From the NCBI GenBank assembly GCA_051878575.1, contig JBJEKJ010000121.1:1-64000 (forward strand): 64,000 bases of DNA. The letters run 5' to 3'. Under the pieces are notes generated by a model. It was not told the DNA's origin. It was given only the letters and a program-made list of their open reading frames with translations, and made no database searches. The stretch's first letter is position 1, and every line of letters begins with the position of its first letter. Positions 1 through 9,578 of the stretch are shown here, piece by piece. Position numbers and translations under genes: made by a program. This DNA is from CALZFJ01 sp051878575. Its GTDB lineage: Bacteria; Bacteroidota; Bacteroidia; Bacteroidales; Muribaculaceae.

Positions 1-9
1 CAAGTCGAT

Positions 10-60
10 AAAAAAGAGAAGCTGCGCCGTAAACCTCAATTACGACACAGCCTCTCTTGC
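10..60 (-). terminator. Rho-independent terminator after the GH43 gene
   Basis: On the minus strand an imperfect hairpin (arms AGAGAGGCTG and CAGCTTCTCT, with an inner GTA/TAC pairing) is followed by a run of T. It lies about 65 bases after the GH43 stop codon and probably ends the long minus-strand polysaccharide utilization transcript. Confidence 0.7.
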
Positions 61-124
61 TATTATATTGGCACACCGGCTCGTAATGGAATTGTCGGCT
101 ACAATCCTACGGCTGCGAACGGTG

Positions 125-1114
125 TCAGTTCTTGATTCTGAGGGTGTCGCCGAGATCCTCAAGCTCGAAAATCTTGGCGCGCTCGGCTCTATCGGGCGAA
201 TTGGGCTGATGCAGCGTGAGGCACAACCTGCCGTCGAAAGTCTTGAATATCATTGCATGTCCGCCATCTTTCTTGAAAATGGGCTCGGCTTGATGACGCC
301 ACGGGCCTTTCACACGTCCCGTGACCGACTCGGCCACTCCCACGGCATACTGATTGTTGCAGAAACTTGACCAAATCATGAGCAACTTGCCGGTCTTTGT
401 GCGATATAGGAAGCATCCGTCGGTGACGAAGTAGATTCCGGCTTTGTTGAACACCATTCCTGTCGACCAGGGAGCCGCCGAGGCATGAAAGAGCTTCTGC
501 GGCTGCGATGCGCGTGCCGATAGGTCGGCAGTGAGCTCCACAAGGTTCATGGCTCCATCCTCCAGTTCCACCCACTCATGGCAGTAGATCATATAGGGTT
601 TTCCGTCTTCCACCCATAATGTCCCGTCGAGTGCCATCTGGTCGGCGGGCGTCGAGGGCTCGTAGGATAGCGGCATGAATGGACCCTCGGGGCTGTCGGC
701 GCGGAAAATCTGAGTTGCGCGCCAGGTGTATCTCACCCAGTTCTCCCTCGGAGCCTTCCACTCCACGTCGCTGTTGATGGTGGCAAAAAGATAGTATTTG
801 CCGTTATACTCATGCACCTCGGGTGCCCAAACCACTCCTCTGCTCCAGTTCTCTTTAGGGATTACGCACACCTGCTTTGGCTCCGTCCAGTGCCGGAGGT
901 CCTTGCTCTTGTACACCTTCACTCCGCCTACCTGCTCACCGGTAGCGTCGGTAGTGGTGCTTGAGGCATACATATAGTATGTGCGGTCTTTCTCGACAGG
1001 CAAGACAAACGGGTCGCGAATATAGATGTCGTCCAGCGTCAGCTTTGCCTTCCCCTCGGCCAACGATGCCAAAGGTGTGATAATCATTGTGAGGATTAAC
1101 AGTAGATTTCTCAT
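125..1114 (-). CDS. Glycoside hydrolase family 43 protein, secreted
   Basis: The 329-residue protein has an N-terminal signal peptide (about residues 1-19). The rest fits a single five-bladed beta-propeller of the GH43 type, which cleaves arabinofuranosyl, xylosyl or galactosyl linkages. Visible family marks are IRDPFV near residue 32 (the Asp is the expected general base), WAPEVHEYNGKYYLF near residue 95, and ALDGTLWVEDGKPYMIY near residue 160. It is the last gene of the minus-strand polysaccharide utilization locus and follows the esterase gene by about 85 bases. The subfamily and exact substrate cannot be read from the sequence; an exo-arabinanase or beta-galactosidase-type activity on side chains is possible. 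The signal peptide lacks a lipobox, so a periplasmic location is likely. Confidence 0.85.
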   Translation of the reverse strand: MRNLLLILTMIITPLASLAEGKAKLTLDDIYIRDPFVLPVEKDRTYYMYASSTTTDATGEQVGGVKVYKSKDLRHWTEPKQVCVIPKENWSRGVVWAPEVHEYNGKYYLFATINSDVEWKAPRENWVRYTWRATQIFRADSPEGPFMPLSYEPSTPADQMALDGTLWVEDGKPYMIYCHEWVELEDGAMNLVELTADLSARASQPQKLFHASAAPWSTGMVFNKAGIYFVTDGCFLYRTKTGKLLMIWSSFCNNQYAVGVAESVTGRVKGPWRHQAEPIFKKDGGHAMIFKTFDGRLCLTLHQPNSPDRAERAKIFELEDLGDTLRIKN

Positions 1115-1198
1115 AATAAATTTTTTGCTATTGTTACGTTATGGTATCATCTCTTTTCTTACGCCACATCCGGGCCATTTATTGTCGGGCAACGGGCT

Positions 1199-2092
1199 CT
1201 AATGCCTATGTGCACCTGCATACTCGCTCAGCCAAGCGCTCAATGCCGCTTGCCACGAGGGCTGATATCGGAATTGCGGATTGCCGAACCATCCATGCCC
1301 TCCGCTCGGATATACGAGCAGAGTGGCGGGCACGCCGTGATCCCGCAAGGCGTTGTAATACTCTATGCTGTTGCGCACCGACACCGTGGCATCGTCGCTG
1401 CTTGCGGCGATGAAAGCCGGCGGTGTGTCGGCCGTCACTTGCCGCTCGTTGCTGTAAAGCATTATCATTTCTCGGCTCGGATTCCGGCCAATGAGGTTGG
1501 CACGGGTGTCGGCATGTGTGTAGGCGTCGGCAAAGGTGATTACCGGATAGAACAGAATCTGGAAATCGGGGCGCGACTCCCGCGAGGCATAGTGTGTGGC
1601 TGCCGTTGCGGCAAGATGTCCGCCCGCCGAGCATCCCTGTATGCCAAGTCGGCCGAAGCGTAGCGCCGCACTGTCGCACCGCATAACCGTTATAGCACGA
1701 TGCACGTCGCTCAGCGGCACATCGTGGTGTCCGTTGGGCAGTCGATACTTCAGCACGGCGTAGGTCACGCCAATGGAGTTGTACCAATATGCCATGTTAT
1801 GACCCTCAGTGCCTATCCACACTTGCAGGTAGCTTCCGCCCGGGCATGCGAGCACCGCCACGCCACAAGGATGCTTTGGCACATACACCGTGAGCTCCGG
1901 ATCGGTGACATTCAGCACATGCAGGCGGTTGTCGACCTCGGGAGCCTCAATTCCATTGTCGTTTGGGGCACCATCGCTCCATAGGCGATATTTAATGATG
2001 CAATCAGTGTGATCCATCACAAGCGCAGTGCAATCCTGCGCCGATGCCACCAAACAGACAATGAAAAAAAAGAAAAAATTAACTATTCGCAT
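1199..2092 (-). CDS. Alpha/beta-hydrolase esterase, secreted
   Basis: The 297-residue protein has a signal peptide (about residues 1-18) and an alpha/beta-hydrolase fold like the BD-FAE/acetyl-xylan-esterase group. The nucleophile serine sits in GCSAGG (about residue 155). The likely acid is in AASSDDATV (about residue 232), and the likely base is the His of SGGHGWFG (about residue 265). Carbohydrate esterases of this kind remove acetyl or feruloyl groups so that glycosidases can reach the chain. The start codon overlaps the stop codon of the GH27 gene by one base, so the two are probably translationally coupled. Acetyl rather than feruloyl specificity is an inference from the short length and the neighbouring glycosidases. 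Confidence 0.8.
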   Translation of the reverse strand: MRIVNFFFFFIVCLVASAQDCTALVMDHTDCIIKYRLWSDGAPNDNGIEAPEVDNRLHVLNVTDPELTVYVPKHPCGVAVLACPGGSYLQVWIGTEGHNMAYWYNSIGVTYAVLKYRLPNGHHDVPLSDVHRAITVMRCDSAALRFGRLGIQGCSAGGHLAATAATHYASRESRPDFQILFYPVITFADAYTHADTRANLIGRNPSREMIMLYSNERQVTADTPPAFIAASSDDATVSVRNSIEYYNALRDHGVPATLLVYPSGGHGWFGNPQFRYQPSWQAALSAWLSEYAGAHRH

Positions 2093-3693
2093 TATTCCAT
2101 TATCATCATACAGTCAATATCGGCCATGCGCCGCATGTCGTTGTGCAGTCTCACGGTGTTGGCGCCCTTGTTAAGGCGCAGTGTGACCCTCACGGCCGAC
2201 GTGGCATCGGCCGACGTAGCCGCGGTGGCTACCGTGGTGCACTGTGTTCCATTCACGTCGACCATGATTTCCGAAGGAGTCTCGGCCTGATAGCGCAGCT
2301 CCACCTCATAATCGCCGGAGCGTGGCACCACCACTTCGCTCCACACCAAGTCGTTCTCCTTCTTGCCACCGAGCCACGAAGCCTTCGCCCCGCCGTGGCA
2401 GGCCGCATTCTCCTCGTAGATTCCGGTCATGGCAGTGCGGTTGTTGACCAGTTCCTGATAGTCGCTGATGAATCCGCACTCACCCTCGTAGACGCGCCTC
2501 ATAAGCCGCTTGCGAGCCTTCGCCCGGTAGATGCGCGTGGCATGCGGAGGCACCGACAGCGTGAAAGAGCCCGTAAAACCGCCAATATTCTCATGCTTAT
2601 AGAGATCGCGCAGTTCCACCTTGCCGCCAAGATCCAACGAAGCAAAATCCACTTCTATGGTCTGCTCGGTGTCGGTGGGATTATACACGGCGAATGCACG
2701 GGTCTTGCCGCCCGTTTTCTCCACGTCCTTCACAAGGATATAGCACTCCGACTTCTTGTCGGCCACGTAGGCCTGCCGGAATGGGCTGTCCTGATTCAAC
2801 GCTATCAGCTCCCTGTTCTTCAAGAGGCTGAGCGTGTGAGGCTTCAGTTGGCGCATGTCGCAGCCGATGAGCAGCGGCGAGTTCATGATGCACCACAGTC
2901 CGAAGTGCGTGGCATCCTCCTCGTCGGTGAGGCTACGCCCCACTTCCAGCATGTCCATGTCGTTGTAGTGTCCCGGAGAGCTGTAGGCCGACATATACAG
3001 GTTCTGCTTGATAATGCCTGCCACCGACTCCCAGTTGTCGGCAATATCACAGGTAGTGCGCCACGAAAGCGCCACCTTGCTCACCCACGTTCCGGGATAG
3101 TCCCATCGGCACACGTTCAGCCTCACGTCACTCCTGCCGGTATTCTTTATCGCATTGCTGATGGCGGTGTATCGCTCCTCCTCGTCGAGAATGGTCTTCC
3201 CGAAGTTGGTCCAATCGGTTCCGCCGCAGAAATCGACCTTAATAAAGTCGAAACCAAGCTCCTTGAAATAGAAGTCGGCATCCTTCTGGTCGTAGCCGTA
3301 CAATCCCACATCGTGCGCAATGGTGTCGTTGCCCCAAAAGTGACCGCAGGTGTTGCGTCCGGCATCGGAATAGATTCCCGCCTTCAATCCGAGGCTATGG
3401 ATATAGTCGACCAAGCCGCGCAATCCGTTGGGGAAGCGCACCGGATGAATGAGCAACTGCCCGTCGCTCATGCGTCGGCCGCCAAAGAAGCCGTCGTCGA
3501 TATTGATGTACTTATAGCCCACATCGCTCAGTCCCAGCGACACCATGGCATCGGCCTGACTTTTGATGATATCGTCGTTGATATTCAGGGCAAACGTATT
3601 CCACGAGCTCCAACCCATAGTCGGAGCATCCTGTGCGCTGCCTGCCACAATAGAGGCAGCGCACAAGAATGTTGCAAACAATCTTTTCACCAT
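2092..3693 (-). CDS. GH27 alpha-galactosidase with C-terminal carbohydrate-binding module
   Basis: The 533-residue protein has a signal peptide (1-20) followed by a GH27 TIM barrel starting at MGWSSWNTFA. The nucleophile Asp is in IKVDFCGG (about residue 153) and the acid/base Asp in CDIADNWESV (about residue 217). PGHYNDMDML is another family mark. GH27 retaining enzymes release terminal alpha-galactose, or alpha-arabinopyranose or N-acetylgalactosamine in some members. After the barrel and a short beta domain, residues from about 395 to the end look like a CBM35/CBM6-type beta-sandwich, which would hold the enzyme to a glycan. It lies 17 bases after the DUF3823 gene, inside the SusC/D operon. 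Confidence 0.9.
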   Translation of the reverse strand: MVKRLFATFLCAASIVAGSAQDAPTMGWSSWNTFALNINDDIIKSQADAMVSLGLSDVGYKYINIDDGFFGGRRMSDGQLLIHPVRFPNGLRGLVDYIHSLGLKAGIYSDAGRNTCGHFWGNDTIAHDVGLYGYDQKDADFYFKELGFDFIKVDFCGGTDWTNFGKTILDEEERYTAISNAIKNTGRSDVRLNVCRWDYPGTWVSKVALSWRTTCDIADNWESVAGIIKQNLYMSAYSSPGHYNDMDMLEVGRSLTDEEDATHFGLWCIMNSPLLIGCDMRQLKPHTLSLLKNRELIALNQDSPFRQAYVADKKSECYILVKDVEKTGGKTRAFAVYNPTDTEQTIEVDFASLDLGGKVELRDLYKHENIGGFTGSFTLSVPPHATRIYRAKARKRLMRRVYEGECGFISDYQELVNNRTAMTGIYEENAACHGGAKASWLGGKKENDLVWSEVVVPRSGDYEVELRYQAETPSEIMVDVNGTQCTTVATAATSADATSAVRVTLRLNKGANTVRLHNDMRRMADIDCMMIME

Positions 3694-3709
3694 CTAATAA
3701 CGACTTTTT

Positions 3710-4399
3710 TTACCACACATGGAAAGGCGTGGTGGAATAACATTCATAACTCGACTTGTCGGACTTGACGAAAACGCGCGCATACAATGCGGGGTATTTT
3801 CCCTTCAGCTCGCTCAAGTCAACAGTGAGCGTCATCACTCCGGGCTCGCCGGCACCGGTCTTAGAAGCCCGGTAGTTGGCCATATCGACAAACTGCGTGT
3901 TGTTGACAAGCAAGCCCACCGACTTCAGCACGGCGTCCTCATCGACTTGGTCGACGCGGAAAGTCGCCGTGAGCGTGACATCGGCATCATTATACTCATA
4001 GCTCACGTCGGAAATAGTGAAATATGGCTTCACCTCATAGTTGATTTCCACATCACCGTCCACATCGAAGCGCAGCGTGTCGGCCTGCTGCCAGGGTCCC
4101 ACTCCGAGCTTTGTGATCAAGCGCTTGGCGCCGGGATAGACGTATGTGGAGAATGTGCCGTCTTGCTTCACGTTCACATCGAGGGCGGCCTCCCTGCCGA
4201 ATCCCGACTCCCACACCTCAATCTGCACCGTCGGGGTCAGCTGATTGCTGCCCGAGCCGCGCACACCGATAGCCTTGCCCTCATAGCACATCTTTCCGGT
4301 GATGTGGCAGTAGGGAGCTTTCATATTGTCGGCCTCACAGCTGCCGAGCAGAACGCCCATAGCAGCGACTAACAAGAAATATAATCTGTTTTTCATCAT
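3710..4399 (-). CDS. DUF3823 outer-membrane lipoprotein (SusE-position glycan-binding accessory)
   Basis: The 229-residue protein begins with a lipoprotein signal ending in LLGSC, so it is anchored through Cys at about residue 21. The N-terminal half looks like a DUF3823 domain (GxAIGVRGSGSN, PTVQIEVWESGF and YPGAKR are typical stretches). The C-terminal half resembles an immunoglobulin-like fold. DUF3823 proteins are usually encoded directly after SusD, as here (15 bases from susD), and are thought to be surface glycan-binding or SusCD accessory proteins. No catalytic residues are evident. Confidence 0.8.
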   Translation of the reverse strand: MMKNRLYFLLVAAMGVLLGSCEADNMKAPYCHITGKMCYEGKAIGVRGSGSNQLTPTVQIEVWESGFGREAALDVNVKQDGTFSTYVYPGAKRLITKLGVGPWQQADTLRFDVDGDVEINYEVKPYFTISDVSYEYNDADVTLTATFRVDQVDEDAVLKSVGLLVNNTQFVDMANYRASKTGAGEPGVMTLTVDLSELKGKYPALYARVFVKSDKSSYECYSTTPFHVW

Positions 4400-4414
4400 T
4401 TTTTGTCAATTTGA

Positions 4415-6268
4415 TTACTGGAATGGATTTTTCACAAGTTTCGGGTTGTTGGAGAGCCACGACTCGTCGAGGAAGTTGTAGTAATTCCTCATCTCAAACG
4501 CCCTTGCGCTTGTCATCTTCGAGTTTTGCACTCTCTGGAACGCCCATTTGCCATTTTCGGCGCTGCGGGGGTCTTTCACGCGATAGGTGAAGAGGCTCCA
4601 CTGCGTGGAATTCTCGTTCACGCCGTCCCACACCACGTGAGCCCTGCGCCAGCGCTTCAGGTCCCAGTAGCGCTGGTTCTCGAGAGGGAATTCCACACGT
4701 CGCTCCTGCTCGATGTCGAGCAGCGTGTACGACGGCAGAGCACCCAACCCGGCACGCTCGCGAATCGAGTTGAAATAAGGCAGTCCGGCATCCATCTTGC
4801 CCTGCTCGAGCAATGCCTCGGCATAGATAAGCACCACCTCGGCATATCGCATGCGAATGAACCATACATCGCTGCCCACCGACGACTTTCGATTGTTCTC
4901 AAGCGGGTCGAGATACTTGCGGAAGTTGAAGCCCGTGGAGTTGTCCCATGCGCCCGAGCTTGCACGCGGGCCGTTGACCGACGTGATGAGGTCGCCATCG
5001 TCGTCGGTAGTGCCGGCGGCTGCCGTCTTCGTGGTCCAAGTCCATTTTGAGCCTTTTTTCTGCAATTTCAGCTGTCCGGTCTGGTAGACCATTATCTGAC
5101 CGTCGATTTCATCGCCGGGTCCCATAATCGTACCTCTCAGGCGCGGATCCTTGTTGGCAAAGATGTCATTCGGGTTCTCATAGAACACATAGTCGCCCTT
5201 GGCAGTAGAGATATTTAGGTGTCCGTCGCGGTTGTCGAGGAACTCGTAGGCCTCCACAAGGTTGAGCAGCGGTGTATTCTCGTTGGCGGCGGAATTGCCG
5301 GTGAGCTGCGGAGCCGACGAGCTTGCCGACCATCCGTGCGTCACGTCGGGCGAGAGGTAGTCGCGGGCCCAAATCACCTCCTTGTTGCCGTCTTTGTCGA
5401 CAAAGAGCTGATAGAAATTGGTAGCCTTGTCAGCAACCTTATTGTAGAGCCCGAACTGGCCCGAGTCGATAATCTCCTTTGCGGTCTTCTCGGCAATCTC
5501 GTAGTAATATGCGGCCTTGTCGGCAGGGATTCCCACCTCGCCGCCCGCGGTCGCAATATCGGGGGTGACAAGATTGTTGTACTTCGCCAGACTGGCAGCC
5601 GTGATGGCCGCGCGGGCCTTAAGCGTGAGTGCCGCATACTTGCTTGCGCGTGCCTGGTGCACACCGCCATTGTCGGGCAGATTTTGCGCACACTCGTCGC
5701 ACTCGCTGATGATATAGTCGTAAATTCCGGCCTCGGTGCTTCGCGCAATCTGCATCTCGGCAAGGTCGTCCTCCACGGTGAACACTCTGTCGCCCACTAT
5801 TGGCATGCCGCCCAAGCCTCGTGCCATGTAGAAGTAGCTCCAGGCACGCAGGAAGCGCGTCTCATACTCATATTGCTTCTTGTCCTTGTCGACAAGTTTC
5901 TCGGAGGCACGCACACTGGCAAGGAACTGGTTCAGGTTGCGAATCAGCCCGTAGGGGTAGAGTCGCCACAAGTCGTCGGCATAGCTTGTCGATGAGTTGA
6001 CCTGGAAGCAAGAAGCCTCGTCGAGCTCGCCCCACGTTCCTTTAGTGGTTGAGAAATCGCCGAAATTCTGGAAATTCGGTCCGAAATCTATGCGATTATA
6101 GAATCCTGCCAACACCGATTTTGTCATTGCCTCATCAGAGAAGACTTCATCGTCGGAGAAGATGGTGTCCGACTCACGGTCAAGGAAATCGGAGCACGAA
6201 CTCATCATCAGCAATGCACCGGCAAGGGCAATGTAAAATATTCTTAGCTTATTCATATTCATTGTCAT
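4415..6268 (-). CDS. SusD/RagB-family glycan-binding lipoprotein
   Basis: The 617-residue protein has a lipoprotein signal (ALLMMSSCSDFLDR) that places it on the outer-membrane surface with SusC. The conserved SusD N terminus (CSDFLDxxxD) is followed by the helical TPR-like core. The C-terminal family signature is clear: GLPYFNSIRERAGLG, then EQERRVEFPLENQRYWDLKRW. SusD proteins act as the lid that delivers oligosaccharides to the SusC channel. Three in-frame ATG codons lie at the start (6268, 6262, 6256); the one at 6256 (MNKLRIF) gives the most usual signal peptide. The gene lies 13 bases downstream of susC. Confidence 0.95.
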   Translation of the reverse strand: MTMNMNKLRIFYIALAGALLMMSSCSDFLDRESDTIFSDDEVFSDEAMTKSVLAGFYNRIDFGPNFQNFGDFSTTKGTWGELDEASCFQVNSSTSYADDLWRLYPYGLIRNLNQFLASVRASEKLVDKDKKQYEYETRFLRAWSYFYMARGLGGMPIVGDRVFTVEDDLAEMQIARSTEAGIYDYIISECDECAQNLPDNGGVHQARASKYAALTLKARAAITAASLAKYNNLVTPDIATAGGEVGIPADKAAYYYEIAEKTAKEIIDSGQFGLYNKVADKATNFYQLFVDKDGNKEVIWARDYLSPDVTHGWSASSSAPQLTGNSAANENTPLLNLVEAYEFLDNRDGHLNISTAKGDYVFYENPNDIFANKDPRLRGTIMGPGDEIDGQIMVYQTGQLKLQKKGSKWTWTTKTAAAGTTDDDGDLITSVNGPRASSGAWDNSTGFNFRKYLDPLENNRKSSVGSDVWFIRMRYAEVVLIYAEALLEQGKMDAGLPYFNSIRERAGLGALPSYTLLDIEQERRVEFPLENQRYWDLKRWRRAHVVWDGVNENSTQWSLFTYRVKDPRSAENGKWAFQRVQNSKMTSARAFEMRNYYNFLDESWLSNNPKLVKNPFQ

Positions 6269-6281
6269 TTAAGAAAGTCGG

Positions 6282-9200
6282 TTAAAAGGTCAGATTCAAT
6301 CCGATATTGATTACGCGTGTAGTAGGATAATTAGTACCCCCTGTGCCTGTATTTTCCGGGTCTATTCCATACTTGTGCATATTGTCGAATGAGAAAAGGT
6401 TCTGCATGAGGCAATACACACGGCAATGTTCCATATAAAGTTTCTTGGAAATCTTCTTGGGCAGCGTGTAGCCAATCTGCAAGTTGCGTAGCTTCAAAAA
6501 CCACATCTCCTCCGACCAGAATGTGCTGGCCAAATAGTTGGAGTGTCCGCTGTTGCCATAGAGCATAGTTGGATATTTGCCGGGCACAAGCTCGCTTGCG
6601 GCATCACGAGGATCGGCAAGATGCCACTGGTCGCCCATATAATACTGCATCGTGTTGCCGTCGCCGTGGAATGGGAAACGAGCCTCCCAGTTGAAGTATT
6701 TTGTGAAATACGCCATTCCGGCAAAGTCGGCAGCAAAATCGATGCCCTTCCACTCAAATCCGAGATTGAAGTTGAAGTTGATAATCGGCGTGCGGTAGTC
6801 GTTGTCTTTCCAAAAACCGTCGTAACTCTTGTGACCTATAGGCTTCTGGTCGTCGTAGGTGATTATACCATCTTGGTTAACGTCCTCATAGATGAGGTCG
6901 CCGGGGCGAAGTGTGCTGTTTCCCTTTCCGTCGATGTCCACCGGATAGGCGGCAATCTCCTCCCACGACTGGAACTGACCGATGCAATTGAACTCCCAGC
7001 TCGAGCCCGAGTAGCGGTGGTTCTGGTTGTAGACATAGTAGTTGCGCGAGTTGGTGAACGTAGGCTTATACTGCTCCCATGTGAACTCACGGGCAAGAGT
7101 AATGTTACCACCCACCGTGTACTGGAAATCCTGTATCTTGTCGGTCCAAGTCACCGTAGCGTCAAATCCGCGCACCATGTCGGAGTTAAGATTCTCCTGC
7201 GGCCACGAGAATCCCACTTCCGAGGGCACTACCACGTCGTAGCGTCCGGCAGGAAGGCCCTTGCGCAGTCGCTGGAAGAAGTCGATGCTACCCGAGAGGC
7301 GGTTGTTGAGCACTGCCACGTCAATACCCACGTCGAGAGTGTGGGCCTTGAGCCACGAAATCTCGGTCTGCGGCAGGTTTCGCACCGACGATGTGGTAAT
7401 CTTCTCGCCGTCGAGCACTGCCGTGCCGCTATTGTAGTTGTAGCCGCTCATATAGTCGTAGGCCCCGTAGCCCGACACATTGTCATCTCCCAGAATACCG
7501 TAGGAGGCGCGCACCTTGAAGTTGTTGATATACTTGCCGAGGAAACCGTCTTTCCAGAAGCTCTCCTCACTGGCACGCCAGCCTGCCGATACCGACGGGA
7601 AGAAGCCCCAACGGTGCTTGGGCGAGAATTTCCACGATCCGTCGTAGCGTGCCGACATCTCGAGCAGGTAGCGGTGCTTGAACTCATAGTTCAAGCGTCC
7701 CATATATCCCAATCTCGACGAGGTGTTCTCATTCCAATCATTGAAGCTGCGAAGCTCATTGAAATAGGCCACCTTCAGTGCGTCCATGGCAGGAATGCCA
7801 TAGTAGGAAACGCCGGGATTGTTGGAGAGATACGACTCAAAGCCCACAAATGCGTCGAGCGTGTGCACGTCGTTCCAGTTGTTCTTGTAGGAAGCGCTCA
7901 GCTGCGTGTTGACAGTCTCAATGTACTGCCAGCGGTTGGTAAAGTTGCCCGAGTAGCTCTTTATCACCGAGTAAGTGTCGGTTCCCTCGTCGTAACTGTA
8001 GAGATTGTATCCCTTCGGACGCGACTTATAACGCTCATTACTATTGAAATAAGAGCCCATAGCCTTGAACACAAGGCCCTTCAGCGGCTCCCACTCAGCC
8101 TCCAGATTGCCTTGGAACACGCGCCAGTTGTCATTGGCCTCACCGGCCTTGTCCAAGGTCAGGTTGGCATAGTTGGTGTATCCGGCGCATCCGCACATGG
8201 CAGGATACAGCGGATTGTTGTTGGCGTAGGGGAACTGCGTAGGCGTATTGTTAACTATAGCGTAGAACAAGGTCCAATATTCATCGTTGCCGTGATACGA
8301 CAAGTTGAACGCCGAGTTTTTCTTGTCCTCCACACGGCCGTTGATGCGGGCACGGACGCGGAAATTGTCGGATATATCGGCATCGATATTGGCCTGCACG
8401 TTGGTTCTCTTGAAATTTCCGAAGTTTCTTGCCATCGACTCCTGGAATACGTGGCTCGCAGCCACATAGTAGCTTATCTTGTCGGAGCCACCGCTTGCGC
8501 TAATCTCGGCATACCACTGCGGCGCACTGCTGCTCCAGATAAATTTCTTCCAGTCGAAGCCGGGATTCTCGCCACTCACGTAGGCATTGTACTCCTCCTC
8601 GCTGTATTTTGAAGTAAGACCTTGCAGAGTGGTGGCCTGCGTGCTCGCCTTCACGTATGTTGCGGCGTCGGCAAGCTCGGGATAACGGAACATCGACTGC
8701 CATCCATAGTAGGTATTGAGGCTGATGCGGCACTTCTGGTTGCGTTTTCCCGACTTTGTGGTCACCACGACCACGCCATTTGCGGCGCGCACGCCGTAGA
8801 TTGACGCCGAGGCGTCCTTCAGCACCGATATGCTCTCAATGTCGTTGAAGTCGATATTGTTGAATTGTCCCTCGTCCATCTGCACGCCATCGACCACATA
8901 GAGCGGAGTGCCCATGTTTCGGATGTTGATGGTAGTCCAGTGACCCGGACGTCCGTCGCTCTGGCGGCTGTTGATTCCAGGCACCTTGCCGGCAAGCGCA
9001 CCCGAGGTGTTCACGGCAGCCGAGCGCGATATGTCCTCGCTCTTGATGTTGGAGATGGCCGATGTCAGCGACTCTTTCTTAATCGTACTGTAACCGACCA
9101 CCACAACCTCGTCGAGCAGCGCCGCCTCCTCCTCAAGAACCACATTGAGCACACCGGCATTAGCCTCAGTGGCCGATATGGTCTTAGTGACGTATCCAAG

Positions 9201-9488
9201 CATCGAGAACGACAGGGTCACATTTCCCTTGCCCGAATACGACACAGAATAATTGCCCTCAAGATCGGTAGCTACAACGGTCTTGGTGCCATTCACCCTG
9301 ACCACTGCGCCAATCAGCTCCTCGCCCTTCTTGTCGGTAATACGGCCGGTGATGGTTTTCTTCGCCGCCGTAGTCGCCGCCGCATGCTGTGTCGGAGCCG
9401 CCTCACCTGCCAACGTGGCAAGCGGGCACAGCATCGACAAGCCGAGGGCAAAAGCCATGGCTACATATTTCTGTTGGTAGTATTTCAT
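6282..9488 (-). CDS. SusC/RagA-family TonB-dependent outer-membrane transporter
   Basis: The protein is about 1068 residues from the preferred start (MKYYQQKYVAMAF), which begins a proper signal peptide. The frame stays open 19 codons further upstream, but that part runs towards a terminator stem. After the signal come a carboxypeptidase-like regulatory domain (ITGRITDKKGEELIGA), a TonB box region (DEVVVVGYS), the plug (PLYVVDGV, ESISVLKDASASIYG, ANGVVVVTTKSG) and the 22-strand barrel ending in NIGLNLTF. It imports oligosaccharides together with SusD, powered by TonB. The nearest upstream feature is a strong terminator of the preceding gene, and I could not find a standard TTTG/TAnnTTTG promoter between the two. 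Confidence 0.95.
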   Translation of the reverse strand: MKYYQQKYVAMAFALGLSMLCPLATLAGEAAPTQHAAATTAAKKTITGRITDKKGEELIGAVVRVNGTKTVVATDLEGNYSVSYSGKGNVTLSFSMLGYVTKTISATEANAGVLNVVLEEEAALLDEVVVVGYSTIKKESLTSAISNIKSEDISRSAAVNTSGALAGKVPGINSRQSDGRPGHWTTINIRNMGTPLYVVDGVQMDEGQFNNIDFNDIESISVLKDASASIYGVRAANGVVVVTTKSGKRNQKCRISLNTYYGWQSMFRYPELADAATYVKASTQATTLQGLTSKYSEEEYNAYVSGENPGFDWKKFIWSSSAPQWYAEISASGGSDKISYYVAASHVFQESMARNFGNFKRTNVQANIDADISDNFRVRARINGRVEDKKNSAFNLSYHGNDEYWTLFYAIVNNTPTQFPYANNNPLYPAMCGCAGYTNYANLTLDKAGEANDNWRVFQGNLEAEWEPLKGLVFKAMGSYFNSNERYKSRPKGYNLYSYDEGTDTYSVIKSYSGNFTNRWQYIETVNTQLSASYKNNWNDVHTLDAFVGFESYLSNNPGVSYYGIPAMDALKVAYFNELRSFNDWNENTSSRLGYMGRLNYEFKHRYLLEMSARYDGSWKFSPKHRWGFFPSVSAGWRASEESFWKDGFLGKYINNFKVRASYGILGDDNVSGYGAYDYMSGYNYNSGTAVLDGEKITTSSVRNLPQTEISWLKAHTLDVGIDVAVLNNRLSGSIDFFQRLRKGLPAGRYDVVVPSEVGFSWPQENLNSDMVRGFDATVTWTDKIQDFQYTVGGNITLAREFTWEQYKPTFTNSRNYYVYNQNHRYSGSSWEFNCIGQFQSWEEIAAYPVDIDGKGNSTLRPGDLIYEDVNQDGIITYDDQKPIGHKSYDGFWKDNDYRTPIINFNFNLGFEWKGIDFAADFAGMAYFTKYFNWEARFPFHGDGNTMQYYMGDQWHLADPRDAASELVPGKYPTMLYGNSGHSNYLASTFWSEEMWFLKLRNLQIGYTLPKKISKKLYMEHCRVYCLMQNLFSFDNMHKYGIDPENTGTGGTNYPTTRVINIGLNLTF

Positions 9489-9519
9489 ATAATTAGGATT
9501 TTCGTTCTTGCGCGTGTTA

Positions 9520-9559
9520 AGAAAAACTCCGGTCAGGCCACGCAACAGCCTGACCGGAG
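9520..9559 (-). terminator. Strong terminator hairpin between the GLUG gene and susC
   Basis: A perfect 12-bp stem (CTCCGGTCAGGC, 9527-9538, with GCCTGACCGGAG, 9548-9559) is followed on the minus strand by TTTTTC. It sits 20 bases after the GLUG-protein stop codon and only about 38 bases before the susC start codon. Confidence 0.85.
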
Positions 9560-9578
9560 CTAATAATAAACAGTTGTT

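Noticed and set aside
2143..3768. 541-codon plus-strand frame opposite the GH27 gene
   Set aside because: Antisense shadow of a clear GH27 enzyme; the translated residues show no domain.
6543..8612. Long plus-strand open frame opposite susC
   Set aside because: It is an antisense shadow created by GC-rich third positions of susC; it has no family features, while the minus strand encodes a full SusC.
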